From contig NZ_JACVPO010000002.1 of NCBI RefSeq assembly GCF_018881835.1, positions 62,001 to 126,000 on the forward strand: a stretch of 64,000 bases of DNA. Direction: 5' to 3'. Under the pieces are notes generated by a model that had not been told where the DNA came from, searched no databases, and saw nothing but the letters and a program-made list of their open reading frames with translations. Below, piece by piece: positions 54,582 through 64,000 of this stretch. Made by a program: the position numbers and the translations under genes. Every line of letters starts with the position of its first letter. Position 1 is the first letter of the stretch. The DNA is from Polynucleobacter hallstattensis (GTDB lineage Bacteria; Pseudomonadota; Gammaproteobacteria; Burkholderiales; Burkholderiaceae).

Positions 54582-55798
54582 ATCGAACCTTTTTCTCTCA
54601 GTAAAACGATATCCTGCGCGCTAAGACCCAGTCTCTCGCGCAGGATCTCATCAGTATGTTGCCCCAGGGTAGGAGGCGCCATCCTCACTTCTACTGGAGT
54701 TTTAGAGAGTCGCATTGGACTCGCTACTAACTTCATAATGCCCGCCGTGGGGTGCGGTACATTCATTTGAATATCTCGGGCTTTAACTTGCTCATTCTCA
54801 AATACTTCTTGAAAATTGTTAATTGGTCCGCAGGGCACATTTGCCTTTTCAAGCAAGGTAATCCACTCTGCCTTAGTCTTCTTTCTCGTCATTTCCTCAA
54901 GCAGGGGTACTAGCTGTTCGCGATGCTTGACCCGCATTGGATTCTCCGAGTACAGAGGGTTGTCGGCTAAATGAGATTCATCACCTGCTGTCACAAAATG
55001 CCTAAATTGGCTGTTATTCCCTGCAGCAACAATCATCCAGCCATCTGATGTTGGAAGCGTTTGATAGGGCACTATCGTTGGGGATGCATTACCCCAACGC
55101 TTGGGGATTTCATCAGAGCATAAATAGGCGCTAGCCACATTTGCCATGACTGCTATTTGCGTATCCAAGAGGGCCAAGTCAATATATTGGCCTTCGCCAG
55201 TATGGTTTTTATGGGCAATGGCCGCCAAGATGGAGGTGGTGGCGTACATCCCTGTAAAAATATCGGCGATTGCAACCCCCGCCTTTTGTGGGCTAGCCCC
55301 TGGAAAGTTGTCCGCCTCACCGGTAACGCTCATAAAGCCACCCATGCCTTGGACAATAAAATCATATCCAGGGCGTTTGGAGTAGGGTCCAAATTGCCCG
55401 AATCCAGTAATTGAGCAGTAAATGAGATCTGACTTCACTTTTTTCAAGCTCTCGTAATCAAGCCCGTACTTCGCCAGTTGCCCAACTTTGTAGTTTTCAA
55501 TGACTACATCGGACTCTTTTGCCAGCTGGCGAATGATTTCTTGGCCTTCAGGCTTGCTAATATCGACCGTGATGGAGCGTTTATTGCGATTAATAGATAT
55601 GAAATACGCGGTTTCGGCCGTATCTTGACCACTTTGATCTCTGGCAAAAGGAGGGCCCCAGTGACGCGTATCGTCGCCCTCACCAGGTTTTTCAACTTTA
55701 ATGACGTCAGCACCAAGGTCGGCGAGATTTTGTGTGCACCACGGGCCGGCAAGAACACGGCTGAGGTCTAAAACGCGAATATGACTTAAGGCTCCCAT
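54578..55798 (-). CDS. class III (CaiB/BaiF) CoA transferase
   Basis: A 406-residue family III CoA transferase. IRVLDLSRVLAGPWCTQNLADLGADVIKVE is the diagnostic N-terminus; the catalytic Asp is in IADIFTGMYATTSIL (about residue 177); the C-terminal TLGQHTDEILRERLGLS is also typical. It moves CoA between carboxylic acids such as succinyl-CoA, oxalate or mesaconate. It could work with gabD to feed or draw on succinate, but the two genes are convergent. Confidence 0.9.
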   Translation of the reverse strand: MGALSHIRVLDLSRVLAGPWCTQNLADLGADVIKVEKPGEGDDTRHWGPPFARDQSGQDTAETAYFISINRNKRSITVDISKPEGQEIIRQLAKESDVVIENYKVGQLAKYGLDYESLKKVKSDLIYCSITGFGQFGPYSKRPGYDFIVQGMGGFMSVTGEADNFPGASPQKAGVAIADIFTGMYATTSILAAIAHKNHTGEGQYIDLALLDTQIAVMANVASAYLCSDEIPKRWGNASPTIVPYQTLPTSDGWMIVAAGNNSQFRHFVTAGDESHLADNPLYSENPMRVKHREQLVPLLEEMTRKKTKAEWITLLEKANVPCGPINNFQEVFENEQVKARDIQMNVPHPTAGIMKLVASPMRLSKTPVEVRMAPPTLGQHTDEILRERLGLSAQDIVLLREKGSI

Positions 55799-55876
55799 CC
55801 TGCAATTTTGGCATGAAAAAAAGGGTAATTCAGGAAAATTCAGGTTTTCGTTCAGACATGACTACAATTTGCGCGC

Positions 55877-57865
55877 ATGGCTACCCGTAAAACATCTGAA
55901 TACAGCGAATCATCAATTCAAGTCCTAAAAGGGCTTGAACCCGTCCGTCAGCGGCCGGGAATGTACACCCGCACTGATAATCCCTTGCACATCATTCAGG
56001 AGGTGCTTGATAACGCTTCTGACGAGGCATTAGGTGGGTTTGGTAAGCAAATTATTGTCACTTTGCATACTGATAGCAGCGTGAGCGTGGAGGATGATGG
56101 TCGCGGTATTCCAGTAGGAATTCATCCGACGGAGAAGCTCCCAGTAGTAGAAATCGTCTTCACCCAGCTTCATGCTGGCGGTAAATTCGAAAAAGGTTCT
56201 GGAGGTGCGTATGCCTTCTCTGGTGGTTTGCACGGTGTCGGTGTCTCTGTAACCAATGCCTTATCCAAACGACTCGAGGTCACTGTTTGGCGTGAGGGCC
56301 AAGTCTCTACACTGACCTTTGCGGATGGCAGAGTGATTGAAAAGCTCAAAACCAGCGCCGCTGGCAAAGAGGATAAATCGCACGGTACGCGTGTGCGGGC
56401 ATGGCCTGATGGTAAGTACTTTGATAGTGCAGCCATTCCCATGCCCGAACTGATTCGTTTATTACGCTCTAAAGCAGTCTTATTGCCAGGCGTAAAAGTT
56501 ACCCTGATTCAAGAAAAGTCTGGTGAGAGCCAAACTTGGCAATATGCCCAAGGCTTGCGCGGCTACTTAAATGAAGCGATGGCTCAAGCAGGTCATGGTG
56601 CAGAAGTGATTCCTCCGTTTGAGGGCGAGCAATACGCAACTGGTAACGGCGATGATGATTCTTTTGCTGAAGGCGAGGGTGCTGCTTGGGTTGTGACTTG
56701 GACTGAAGATGGCGCACCCGTGCGTGAGAGTTATGTGAATTTGATTCCGACTCCCGCAGGTGGAACGCATGAGAGTGGTTTACGTGAAGGTCTGTTTAAT
56801 GCCGTCAAAGGCTTTATTGAGATGCATGCATTGCAACCTAAAGGTGTCAAGTTGATGCCTGAAGATGTTTTTGCGCGTGCCTCATTTATTTTGTCTGCCA
56901 AGGTATTGGATCCACAGTTCCAGGGGCAAATTAAAGAGCGCTTGAACTCTAGAGATGCAGTGCGTTTGGTTTCTGGCTATGCTAAGTCTGCACTAGAGCT
57001 ATGGCTCAATGAGCATGTGGATTACGGTCGAAAACTAGCGGACTTAGTCATTAAGCAAGCCCAAGCCAGAACCCGTGCTGGTCAAAAAGTAGAGAAGAAA
57101 AAATCTTCCGGCGTAGCGGTTCTGCCTGGAAAGTTGACCGATTGCGAGAGCGAAGATATTGGACTGAATGAAATCTTCCTGGTTGAGGGAGATTCAGCAG
57201 GCGGCTCAGCCAAGATGGGTCGCAATAAGGAGTATCAAGCTATCTTGCCTTTGCGCGGCAAGGTTCTCAATACCTGGGAAGCCGAGCGCGATCGCCTGTT
57301 TGCAAATAATGAAGTGCATGACATTGCGGTGGCTATTGGCGTTGATCCCCACGGAGCTAATGACACGCCTGATTTATCAAACTTGCGTTACGGCAAGGTA
57401 TGCATCTTGTCTGATGCGGATGTCGATGGTGCACATATTCAGGTATTGCTGCTCACCTTGTTCTACAAACATTTCCCTAAGTTAATTGAATTGGGTCACA
57501 TTCATATTTCTCGGCCACCCTTATTTAGAGTGGATGCGCCAGCTCGTGGCAAAAAACCGGCGCAAAAGATTTACGCACTTGATGCGAGCGAACTTCAAGC
57601 TATCGAAGACAAGTTGCGTAAAGATGGAGTTAAAGAGTCTGCCTGGCAAATTTCTCGCTTTAAAGGTTTGGGCGAGATGAGTGCTGAACAACTGTGGGAC
57701 ACCACTTTAAATCCTGATACGCGTCGTCTTTTACCAGTGACCTTGGGCGCATGGACAGAAGATGAAACGATTAAAACAATGGATATGTTGATGGGTAAAT
57801 CCGAATCCGGAGCGCGTCGTGATTGGCTAGAAGAGCGCGGCAATGAAGTAGAGGCGGACATTTAA
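55877..57865 (+). CDS. parE: DNA topoisomerase IV subunit B
   Basis: A 662-residue GHKL ATPase subunit that, with ParC, decatenates daughter chromosomes. Motifs: VRQRPGMYT and [10 protein letters not shown] (ATP site), [23 protein letters not shown], then the toprim [25 protein letters not shown] and DADVDGAHI. At 662 residues it lacks the insert of GyrB (about 800), so it is ParE, not GyrB. It overlaps parC by one base (TAATG), giving stoichiometric translation. Confidence 0.95.
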   Translation: MATRKTSEYSESSIQVLKGLEPVRQRPGMYTRTDNPLHIIQEVLDNASDEALGGFGKQIIVTLHTDSSVSVEDDGRGIPVGIHPTEKLPVVEIVFTQLHAGGKFEKGSGGAYAFSGGLHGVGVSVTNALSKRLEVTVWREGQVSTLTFADGRVIEKLKTSAAGKEDKSHGTRVRAWPDGKYFDSAAIPMPELIRLLRSKAVLLPGVKVTLIQEKSGESQTWQYAQGLRGYLNEAMAQAGHGAEVIPPFEGEQYATGNGDDDSFAEGEGAAWVVTWTEDGAPVRESYVNLIPTPAGGTHESGLREGLFNAVKGFIEMHALQPKGVKLMPEDVFARASFILSAKVLDPQFQGQIKERLNSRDAVRLVSGYAKSALELWLNEHVDYGRKLADLVIKQAQARTRAGQKVEKKKSSGVAVLPGKLTDCESEDIGLNEIFLVEGDSAGGSAKMGRNKEYQAILPLRGKVLNTWEAERDRLFANNEVHDIAVAIGVDPHGANDTPDLSNLRYGKVCILSDADVDGAHIQVLLLTLFYKHFPKLIELGHIHISRPPLFRVDAPARGKKPAQKIYALDASELQAIEDKLRKDGVKESAWQISRFKGLGEMSAEQLWDTTLNPDTRRLLPVTLGAWTEDETIKTMDMLMGKSESGARRDWLEERGNEVEADI

Positions 57866-60309
57866 TGGCAACTAAAAAAACTCCGGGCGCTGGTCTAGAT
57901 GATCAAGCAGACTTATTCTCGGGCGACCCAATTGAAATGAATATTGTTGAAGTGGATAAGCCCATTTCGGCTGAGGCAGGCGGACCCAATGATCCTCATG
58001 ATCCAAAAAAGGTTGAACTTAATGAGGACGATAAAGATAGCCTAACGCTGGCCGTGTACGCTGAGCGGGCTTACTTAGATTACGCTATTAGCGTCGTCAA
58101 AGGTCGCGCATTGCCAGATGTATCCGATGGTCAAAAGCCAGTTCAACGCCGCATTTTGTTCTCGATGAGCGAGATGGGCTTGCGCGCTGATGCTAAGCCG
58201 GTCAAGAGTGCGCGTGTTGTTGGTGATGTACTTGGTAAATTTCATCCGCATGGTGATCAATCTGCCTATGACGCATTAGTACGTCTTGCTCAGAGCTTCT
58301 CATTACGTTATCCATTGATTGATGGTCAGGGTAACTTTGGTTCACGTGATGGTGATGGCGCAGCGGCAATGCGTTACACCGAAGCACGTTTAACTAAGAT
58401 CGCCGGTTTGTTGCTCAGCGAGATTGATGAAGGTACAGTAGATTTTGCGCCGAACTACGATGGATCTTTCCAAGAGCCTAAGTTGTTGCCAGCACGCTTA
58501 CCGTTTGTTCTCTTGAACGGGGCATCGGGTATTGCAGTAGGTATGGCGACGGAGATTCCTTCGCATAATTTACGTGAAGTCGCTAGTGCTGCTATTGCTC
58601 TGATGAAGTCTCCGAAAATGAGCACTGCAGAGTTGCTGGAAATCATGCCTGGTCCAGATTATCCAGGTGGCGGTCAAATTATTTCTTCTCCAGCAGAAAT
58701 TGCCCAGATTTATGAAGCAGGTCGCGGCAGTTTAAAAGTTCGTGCACGCTGGTCTGTTGAGGAATTAGCTCGTGGCCAGTGGCAGATTGTGGTCAATGAA
58801 CTACCGCCATCAACCTCATCTCAGCGCGTATTGCAAGAGATTGAAGAGATTACCAATCCTAAGGTGAAAGTTGGTAAAAAGACTTTAACTCCAGAGCAAA
58901 GCAATCTCAAATCCACCATTCTGAATGTCCTTGATGGCGTCCGTGACGAATCCAGCAAAGATGCGGCTGTACGTTTGGTATTTGAGCCCAAGAGCAAAAA
59001 TATTGATGTCAATGAGTTTGCTAATTTATTGCTAGCCCACACATCGTTAGAGTCCAATGCACCAATGAACTTGGTCATGATCGGCACTGATGGTCGTCCT
59101 CGTCAAAAAGGCCTTAAAGAGATTATTGCTGAGTGGATTTCTTTCAGGGTTGGCACAGTTACACGGCGCACCCAACATCGTTTGGGCAAGGTGAATGATC
59201 GGATGCATATTTTAGAAGGGCGTTTAATTGTTCTTCTGAATATTGATAAGGTCATTAAGATCATTCGCAATAGTGACGAACCTAAAGCTGATCTCATAAA
59301 AGAGTTCAAGCTGAGTGATCGTCAAGCGGAAGATATCTTAGATATTCGCTTGCGTCAGTTAGCCCGCCTTGAGGGTATTAAGATTGAGCAAGAGTTAAAA
59401 GAGCTCAAGTCTGAGCGTGATGACCTTGAAGGTTTATTGCAGAGCGATACTGTTTTACGCAAACGCATCATCAAAGAAATCGAATCCGATATGAAGGATT
59501 TTGGTGATGATCGCCGAACTCTCATTCAGGAAGATAAGCGCGCTGTAGCTGAGACTAAAGTCTTAGATGAGCCAGTTACAGTGATTGTGTCGCAAAAAGG
59601 TTGGGTGCGAGTACGCCAAGGTCATGAGCATGATGCAACGCAGTTTGCCTTCAAAGCAGGTGATGCCTTATATGCTACTTTTGAGTGCCGCACAGTTGAT
59701 GTGATGCAAGGTTTTGGCAGTGATGGCCGCGTGTATACCGTTCCAGTCAGTGAGCTACCGGGTGCACGTGGAGATGGCTCACCATTAACCAGTTTTGTGA
59801 ACTTAGCTGCTGGATCGCAAATGGTTGCCTACTATGCTGGTCAGCCTGATGATCTCGTGCTGATTTCTACTAGATCAGGCAATGGCTTCCTAGCAAACGT
59901 GGCAGACATGTCTACCCGTAATAAAGCTGGTAAATCATTTGTTGGTATCGACAGCAAATTTGTAGGCGGTGATGCACCTCTGGGTGCTGCTAAGGTCACG
60001 GCAGGCATGAAACAAGTGGCCTGCTTGTCTGAAAGCTCTAAGTTATTGGTCTTCCCACTTGATGAGCTAAAGCGTTTACCTACTGGTGGTAAAGGTGTCA
60101 TTCTGATGGGTTTGGATGACAAAGAGAAGTTAGCCTCTGCAATTGCGGTTGGGCCTGATGGAGCTACGTATTCAGGTGCTGGACGCGCAGGTAAACCGAC
60201 AGAGCTCAGTCTCGATGCGAAAACCTTAAAGTCGTTTGCCGGCAATCGTGCCCGTAAGGGACACTTTGTAGAGCCAAGACTCAAAGACGGAAAGCTCAAA
60301 GCGAACTAA
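57865..60309 (+). CDS. parC: DNA topoisomerase IV subunit A
   Basis: An 814-residue DNA cleavage subunit. The quinolone-determining region is visible at [21 protein letters not shown], and the active-site Tyr is in [10 protein letters not shown]. The C-terminal beta-pinwheel (from about residue 560) has degenerate blades, for example [14 protein letters not shown] and [14 protein letters not shown], and lacks the GyrA box needed for wrapping, consistent with ParC. A N-terminal acidic extension of about 50 residues precedes the domain ([16 protein letters not shown]). It begins inside the parE stop. Confidence 0.95.
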   Translation: MATKKTPGAGLDDQADLFSGDPIEMNIVEVDKPISAEAGGPNDPHDPKKVELNEDDKDSLTLAVYAERAYLDYAISVVKGRALPDVSDGQKPVQRRILFSMSEMGLRADAKPVKSARVVGDVLGKFHPHGDQSAYDALVRLAQSFSLRYPLIDGQGNFGSRDGDGAAAMRYTEARLTKIAGLLLSEIDEGTVDFAPNYDGSFQEPKLLPARLPFVLLNGASGIAVGMATEIPSHNLREVASAAIALMKSPKMSTAELLEIMPGPDYPGGGQIISSPAEIAQIYEAGRGSLKVRARWSVEELARGQWQIVVNELPPSTSSQRVLQEIEEITNPKVKVGKKTLTPEQSNLKSTILNVLDGVRDESSKDAAVRLVFEPKSKNIDVNEFANLLLAHTSLESNAPMNLVMIGTDGRPRQKGLKEIIAEWISFRVGTVTRRTQHRLGKVNDRMHILEGRLIVLLNIDKVIKIIRNSDEPKADLIKEFKLSDRQAEDILDIRLRQLARLEGIKIEQELKELKSERDDLEGLLQSDTVLRKRIIKEIESDMKDFGDDRRTLIQEDKRAVAETKVLDEPVTVIVSQKGWVRVRQGHEHDATQFAFKAGDALYATFECRTVDVMQGFGSDGRVYTVPVSELPGARGDGSPLTSFVNLAAGSQMVAYYAGQPDDLVLISTRSGNGFLANVADMSTRNKAGKSFVGIDSKFVGGDAPLGAAKVTAGMKQVACLSESSKLLVFPLDELKRLPTGGKGVILMGLDDKEKLASAIAVGPDGATYSGAGRAGKPTELSLDAKTLKSFAGNRARKGHFVEPRLKDGKLKAN

Positions 60310-60335
60310 GAAGCTAGACAAGTTTTACTTGTGCT

Positions 60336-61295
60336 TTAACTCTTCTGGGGAATTGGTACGCCGTACTTGACAGCAATGACCTCAGCCAAGATCGATACGG
60401 CGATCTCTGGAGGGGTCAAAGCGCCGATAAATAGACCAACGGGTCCATGAAGACGCTCTACCTGCTCCTGCGTCACATCAAATTCCAATAAGCGGTCTTT
60501 CCGTTTCTGGGTATTGATTCTGCTGCCCAGCGCTCCCACATAAAAAGCGGGGGACTTCAATGCCTCCATTAAAGCCATATCATCGAGCTTAGGATCATGC
60601 GTTAGGGCAACGACTGCCGTATGGGAGTCAACCCCAATTTCTAGTAGCACGTCATCTGGCATGCCCTTGATAAACTGAATCTGTTCACGATTGATGCCTT
60701 CTGCATACTCTTCGCGCGGGTCAATGACGATCACTTCAAAGTCTGATGCGAGTGCAAAGTCGGCGGTATACAGAGATAGCTGCCCCGCGCCAATGATGAC
60801 CATGCGCCAGCGAGGACCGTAAGTAGTTTTCATTAAGCGCTCATCGCAGCTGAATGCCTCATTACGATTGCCGGCTTTGAGTATAGATTTGCCAGTCGTA
60901 AGATCCACTGTACGTGAAGTAATTTGGTGATTGCTGATGGATTCTAGAATGGACTCCAAAATGGCCAATTCTGGTTTTGGCTCTACGAGCAATCGCAGCG
61001 TTCCACCACAGGGCAGGCCAAAGCGGGCGGCCTCTTGTTGACTAACACCATAAACCACCATTTCTGGTAAATCTCGTGTCAGGATTTCGGTTTGCACTTG
61101 GCGAATTAGGTCATCCTCTACACATCCACCAGAAACTGATCCGGTGACCTGCCCGTCACCTCGAATGGCCAGCCAGGAGCCGATAGGTCTTGGAGCAGAA
61201 CCCCAAGTTTGAACAACTGTAGCAATGGCTACCGGATGGCCCGATTTGAGCCAATCCACCGCAGCTTTTAAGACGCTTAAGTCGGTACTATTCAT
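60336..61295 (-). CDS. XdhC/CoxF-family molybdenum cofactor insertion protein
   Basis: A 319-residue protein. The N-terminal XdhC domain includes VAIATVVQTWGSAPRPIGS and SVSGGCVEDDLI with the catalytic Cys; the C-terminal Rossmann-like domain has MVIIGAGQLSLYTADFAL and VIDPREEYAEG. XdhC binds sulfurated Moco and loads it into xanthine dehydrogenase/CODH-family enzymes. It is divergent from the MocA-like gene, which makes the cytidylylated cofactor for the same enzymes, but no structural subunits are in the window. Confidence 0.9.
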   Translation of the reverse strand: MNSTDLSVLKAAVDWLKSGHPVAIATVVQTWGSAPRPIGSWLAIRGDGQVTGSVSGGCVEDDLIRQVQTEILTRDLPEMVVYGVSQQEAARFGLPCGGTLRLLVEPKPELAILESILESISNHQITSRTVDLTTGKSILKAGNRNEAFSCDERLMKTTYGPRWRMVIIGAGQLSLYTADFALASDFEVIVIDPREEYAEGINREQIQFIKGMPDDVLLEIGVDSHTAVVALTHDPKLDDMALMEALKSPAFYVGALGSRINTQKRKDRLLEFDVTQEQVERLHGPVGLFIGALTPPEIAVSILAEVIAVKYGVPIPQKS

Positions 61296-61369
61296 TTCCT
61301 GTCTTTAATTTCTTATATTTGTTTTTATATTTATTATTTCTTGCTAGCAACCTAATTATTATCACTCTA

Positions 61370-62026
61370 ATGACAAGTTCTAGCCCATCGACCCAAGTTT
61401 CACAATTACGAATAGCCGTGCTGTTACTAGCAGCGGGCGAGGGTAGTCGGCTCGGCATATACCCAAAGGCCTTACTTCACCGTGACGGGAAGACTCTTTT
61501 AGAGTGTTTTTCAAGGGCAATTCAAGGATTTGACTCCGTCGAATGCATTGTAGTTACTGGTTTTCATGCTCAGTTGATTGAGTCTGAGATTGTAAAGTTG
61601 AATAATTCTTTGACTCATACGATGAAGATCGTTAGAAATGTTTCGCCAGAGGAAGGGCAGCCATCCTCTGTTCGCTTGGGGCTAGAATCACTTCGAGCAA
61701 ATTTCGATGTCTTGCTACTCGCACTATCCGATCAGCCTGAAGTGGGTGCAAAGGAAATACAAGAATTACTTGACGAATACGCCAAGCGAGAAGATGGTCA
61801 GGAAATCATTCTGCCAATGGTTGGGGGAAGACGAGGCAATCCTGTTTTGTTTTCTTATAAAGCGGTCTCGGATGTTTTGGCCAAGCCGGGCATGGTTTGT
61901 CGAGTCTACATGAATGAGCATCCCGATGAGGTAAGGGTGATGCAGACTAGTAATCAGGCATTTGTCATGGATGTCGACACACCAGAAGACATCCAAAGAC
62001 ACAAATTAAACCTATTTCCTTTTTAA
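61370..62026 (+). CDS. MobA-like NTP transferase (MocA-type molybdenum cofactor cytidylyltransferase)
   Basis: A 218-residue nucleotidyltransferase. The NTP-binding motif is LLLAAGEGSRLGIYPKALL, with the conserved Lys; the metal Asp is in LLALSDQPEVGAKE (DQPEV is a MocA/MobA signature), and FVMDVDTPEDIQ closes the site. MocA makes molybdopterin cytosine dinucleotide. ATG 61370 is used; the longer frame from 61319 would add a hydrophobic N-terminus. It is divergent from xdhC and its stop shares bases with the convergent ridA gene. Confidence 0.85.
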   Translation: MTSSSPSTQVSQLRIAVLLLAAGEGSRLGIYPKALLHRDGKTLLECFSRAIQGFDSVECIVVTGFHAQLIESEIVKLNNSLTHTMKIVRNVSPEEGQPSSVRLGLESLRANFDVLLLALSDQPEVGAKEIQELLDEYAKREDGQEIILPMVGGRRGNPVLFSYKAVSDVLAKPGMVCRVYMNEHPDEVRVMQTSNQAFVMDVDTPEDIQRHKLNLFPF

Positions 62027-62481
62027 ATCTCTGCAATCAGTTCAATTTCAACACAAGCACCCAGAGGGATTTGCGCTACACCAAACGCGCTGCGAGCATG
62101 TTTACCTGCATCGCCAAATACTTCAAAAAGTAATTCTGAGCATCCGTTAACTACTAGGTGTTGTTCTGTAAATTCAGGGGTCGAATTCACTAAACCCATC
62201 ACTTTGACTATGCGCTTCACTTTATCCAATGAACCTAGGTGATTTTGTAATGTGGCAATTAAATCAAACGCAATCGATTTAGCTGCAGCTTTACCAGTTT
62301 CGGTATCCATGTCAAAACCCAGCTTACCAACCCAAGGCTTACCATCTTTCTTGGCAATATGGCCCGACAAGAAAACAGTATTGCCAGTTGTTGCAGCCAT
62401 GACATAGGCGGCAGCAGGTGGTCCAGGCGGAGGTAAGTCAATACCCAGAGTTTTCAGGCGGTCGCTAATGTGATTGGTCAT
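62023..62481 (-). CDS. RidA-family protein (YjgF-type)
   Basis: A 152-residue trimeric Rid-type protein. TGNTVFLSGHIAKKDGKPWVG and AAKSIAFDLIATLQNHLGSLD are core helices and strands; HARSAFGVAQIPLGACVEIELIAEI is the C-terminal end with the Arg region expected of an active deaminase. It belongs to the RidA subgroup found with CoxE-like genes, and it may be an enamine/imine hydrolase. It starts 63 bases after the CoxE-like gene, in the same direction. Confidence 0.87.
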   Translation of the reverse strand: MTNHISDRLKTLGIDLPPPGPPAAAYVMAATTGNTVFLSGHIAKKDGKPWVGKLGFDMDTETGKAAAKSIAFDLIATLQNHLGSLDKVKRIVKVMGLVNSTPEFTEQHLVVNGCSELLFEVFGDAGKHARSAFGVAQIPLGACVEIELIAEI

Positions 62482-62544
62482 AGAGTTTTAGTGGTGAAAA
62501 TAAAAAAGCAAAGAAAAAAAGAGGTTGTCGGAAATCTTACTGGA

Positions 62545-63720
62545 TTATTTTGATAGTTGACGCATAGCGTTCTCGAGACCGTTTAGGGTTACAGGATACA
62601 TGCGGTCTTTCATGAGACCTTTCATAATATCGATTGATTGTCGATATTGCCAAACTGATTCTGGCTCTGGGTTGAGCCAGGCAAAGTGAGGGAAGTGGTC
62701 AATGAGGCGATTAATCCACGATGCACCAGTTTCTCGATTGTTGTACTCAACTGATCCATTGGGACTCAGAATTTCATAAGGAGACATGGTTGCATCTCCA
62801 ATGAAAATGAGTTTGTAGTCCGAGCCATATTTGTTAATAATGTCTTGGGTTGCGGTGACTTGATCGCGTCTACGGCGATTGCTTTGCCAGAGATGTTCAT
62901 ATACGCAGTTATGAAAGTAGTAATACTCCAAGTGTTTGAATTCTGTTTTGACGGCAGTAAATAATTCGGAGATGCGCGCAATGTGATCATCCATTGAGCC
63001 TCCCACATCCATCAGTAATAAGACTTTGACTTGGTTGTGACGCTCAGGACGCATTTGAATGTTGAGCATTCCTGCATTTGCAGCAGTAGAGTGAATCGTT
63101 TTATCGAGATCTAACTCTAGATTCGAGCCCTCTCTGGCAAAACGACGTAAGCGCCGTAAAGCCATTTTGATATTGCGCGTTCCCAGACTGAGATCGCTAT
63201 CGTAGTCTTTAAATTCTCGAGCCTCCCAGACTTTGATGGCTGTACGATTGCCCACGCTCTCGCCACCAATACGAATGCCTTCTGGGTGGTAGCCGCTATG
63301 CCCAAAGGGTGATGAACCACCTGCACCAATCCATTTATTACCACCACCATGCCATTCTTTTTGCTCCTTCAAAAGCTCTTGAAGGCGCTTTTGTAAAGCT
63401 TCAGACCCACCTAGCTTTTTAAGTGCTGCTTTTTCTTCTTCAGTTAATACGCGTTGCAATTTTTTCTCAAGCCAGTCCAAAGGAATATCGGGAGCTAGAG
63501 CCATGATCCGCTCTACACCATTGAAGTAGGAGCCAAACACTTGATCAAAGCGATCAAAGTGTTGCTCATCCTTAACTAGGGTCATCCGGGCTAGTTGATA
63601 AAACTCATCAATCGAAGGCTCAATAACACCTTCCTTTAAAGCTTCTAGGAGGGTTAAAAATTCTCGCACAGAAACAGGCACTTTCGCCTCTTTGAGATTG
63701 AGAAAGAATTGAATCAACAT
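62545..63720 (-). CDS. VWA-domain protein, CoxE-like
   Basis: A 391-residue protein. The last half is a von Willebrand A domain with VLLLMDVGGSMDDHI, where DxGxS replaces the usual DxSxS metal site, and LIFIGDATMSPYE. The N-terminal region LIQFFLNLKEAKVPVSVREFLTLLEAL is diagnostic of CoxE/YehP-like proteins that work with MoxR ATPases. Together such pairs insert or mature metal cofactors, known for CO dehydrogenase (CoxD-CoxE). It follows the MoxR-type gene by 33 bases in one operon. Confidence 0.86.
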   Translation of the reverse strand: MLIQFFLNLKEAKVPVSVREFLTLLEALKEGVIEPSIDEFYQLARMTLVKDEQHFDRFDQVFGSYFNGVERIMALAPDIPLDWLEKKLQRVLTEEEKAALKKLGGSEALQKRLQELLKEQKEWHGGGNKWIGAGGSSPFGHSGYHPEGIRIGGESVGNRTAIKVWEAREFKDYDSDLSLGTRNIKMALRRLRRFAREGSNLELDLDKTIHSTAANAGMLNIQMRPERHNQVKVLLLMDVGGSMDDHIARISELFTAVKTEFKHLEYYYFHNCVYEHLWQSNRRRRDQVTATQDIINKYGSDYKLIFIGDATMSPYEILSPNGSVEYNNRETGASWINRLIDHFPHFAWLNPEPESVWQYRQSIDIMKGLMKDRMYPVTLNGLENAMRQLSK

Positions 63721-63753
63721 GATTGGGCTATTGCGGTATGTCGGCCCTTGAAA

Positions 63754-63999
63754 TCAGCGATGATTGCGGTTCATCATCACCAAACGCTCAAATAGGTGAA
63801 TATCTTGCTCGTTTTTAAGAAGCGCACCATGCAAGGGAGGAATTGTAATTTTGTCATCACCGCTATACAGCGCCTCGGCAGGAATCTCTTCTGCAAGCAA
63901 TAGCTTTAACCAATCTATCAGTTCAGAGGTGGAGGGTTTTTTCTTTAAGCCCGGCAAAGAGCGAATTTGATAAAACGATTGGAGCGCAGCCTCTAATAA
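63754..63999 (-). CDS. MoxR-family AAA+ ATPase (CoxD-like), C-terminal part (partial)
   Basis: The frame continues to the right edge of the window without a stop; 82 residues are visible. The segment SFYQIRSLPGLKKKPSTSEL with LIDWLKLLLAEEIPAEAL is the C-terminal lid of MoxR/CoxD AAA ATPases that act on the VWA partner. The ATP-binding part lies outside. It is transcribed towards the CoxE-like gene with 33 bases between. No start is claimed. Confidence 0.8.
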   Translation of the reverse strand, partial: LLEAALQSFYQIRSLPGLKKKPSTSELIDWLKLLLAEEIPAEALYSGDDKITIPPLHGALLKNEQDIHLFERLVMMNRNHR

Positions 64000-64000
64000 T

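Noticed and set aside
55877..57865. gyrB near an origin, as suggested by DnaA boxes 6.5 kb away
   Set aside because: The protein is 662 residues with no GyrB insert, and it is followed directly by parC. It is parE, so the region is not oriC.
59841..60299. 152-codon open frame antisense to parC
   Set aside because: It lies entirely in the coding frame shadow of a conserved gene, has low-complexity Ser/Pro/Leu content and no ribosome binding site.

Overview
The window reads as a compact betaproteobacterial chromosome segment, most likely from a freshwater Polynucleobacter-type member of the Burkholderiaceae. This rests on gene content and style, not on a database search: moderate GC by eye, very short intergenic gaps, many ATGA or abutting gene junctions, a set of TctC/Bug periplasmic receptors, BamC, the long ThiE form, and a ParE-ParC pair in tandem. 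There is no phage, insertion sequence, CRISPR array or rRNA operon.

Layout. 0-18.3 kb is core metabolism: an RNase/phosphatase of the PHP family, trpS, a methyltransferase, dapA, bamC, a small Ala/Pro-rich lipoprotein, roxA, slyD, cysE, trmJ, suhB, lpxH, a cyclophilin, a TPR lipoprotein, cysS, an AlkA-like glycosylase, accA, tilS, a ParDE-like toxin-antitoxin pair with a visible operator, lysC and tRNA-Ser(GCU). 18.4-29.2 kb, directly after that tRNA, is an accessory catabolic region with two convergent operons. The forward one holds aspartate dehydrogenase, an RraA-type aldolase/decarboxylase, a Bug receptor and a tandem Rid-domain protein. The reverse one holds an amidase, a Bug receptor, an acyl-CoA ligase, a citryl-CoA-lyase-like protein, two SDRs and another Bug receptor. 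29.3-32.4 kb has three small poorly known genes, the yqjD-yqjE-yqjK-like membrane operon, apt and a nucleosidase. 32.4-41.9 kb has fadD, an outer-membrane MetA-type protein, trhP, an FAH-family enzyme, a ThDP enzyme, a Bug receptor and unknown proteins.

42.0-48.3 kb is the thiamine locus: tRNA-Asn, thiD, and convergent to it thiC-thiO-thiS-thiG-thiE behind a TPP riboswitch whose switching helices can be drawn from the sequence. 48.3-55.8 kb holds a Nudix protein, tRNA-Arg(CCU), a paired DnaA-box palindrome, an unlisted 44-residue membrane protein, an MFS carrier, an MDR oxidoreductase, succinate-semialdehyde dehydrogenase, a Bug receptor and a class III CoA transferase. 55.9-64 kb holds parE-parC, then xdhC and a MocA-like transferase (divergent), a RidA protein, a CoxE-like VWA protein and the end of a MoxR/CoxD-like ATPase.

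The genes most likely to work together in ways worth testing are the aspartate dehydrogenase/Rid2/RraA operon (imine formation, imine hydrolysis, decarboxylation), the amidase-ligase-lyase operon (amide hydrolysis, CoA activation, C-C cleavage), and the XdhC/MocA/CoxE/CoxD set (molybdo-hydroxylase maturation, with no structural subunits in the window). No stretch longer than about 300 bases lacks a gene.
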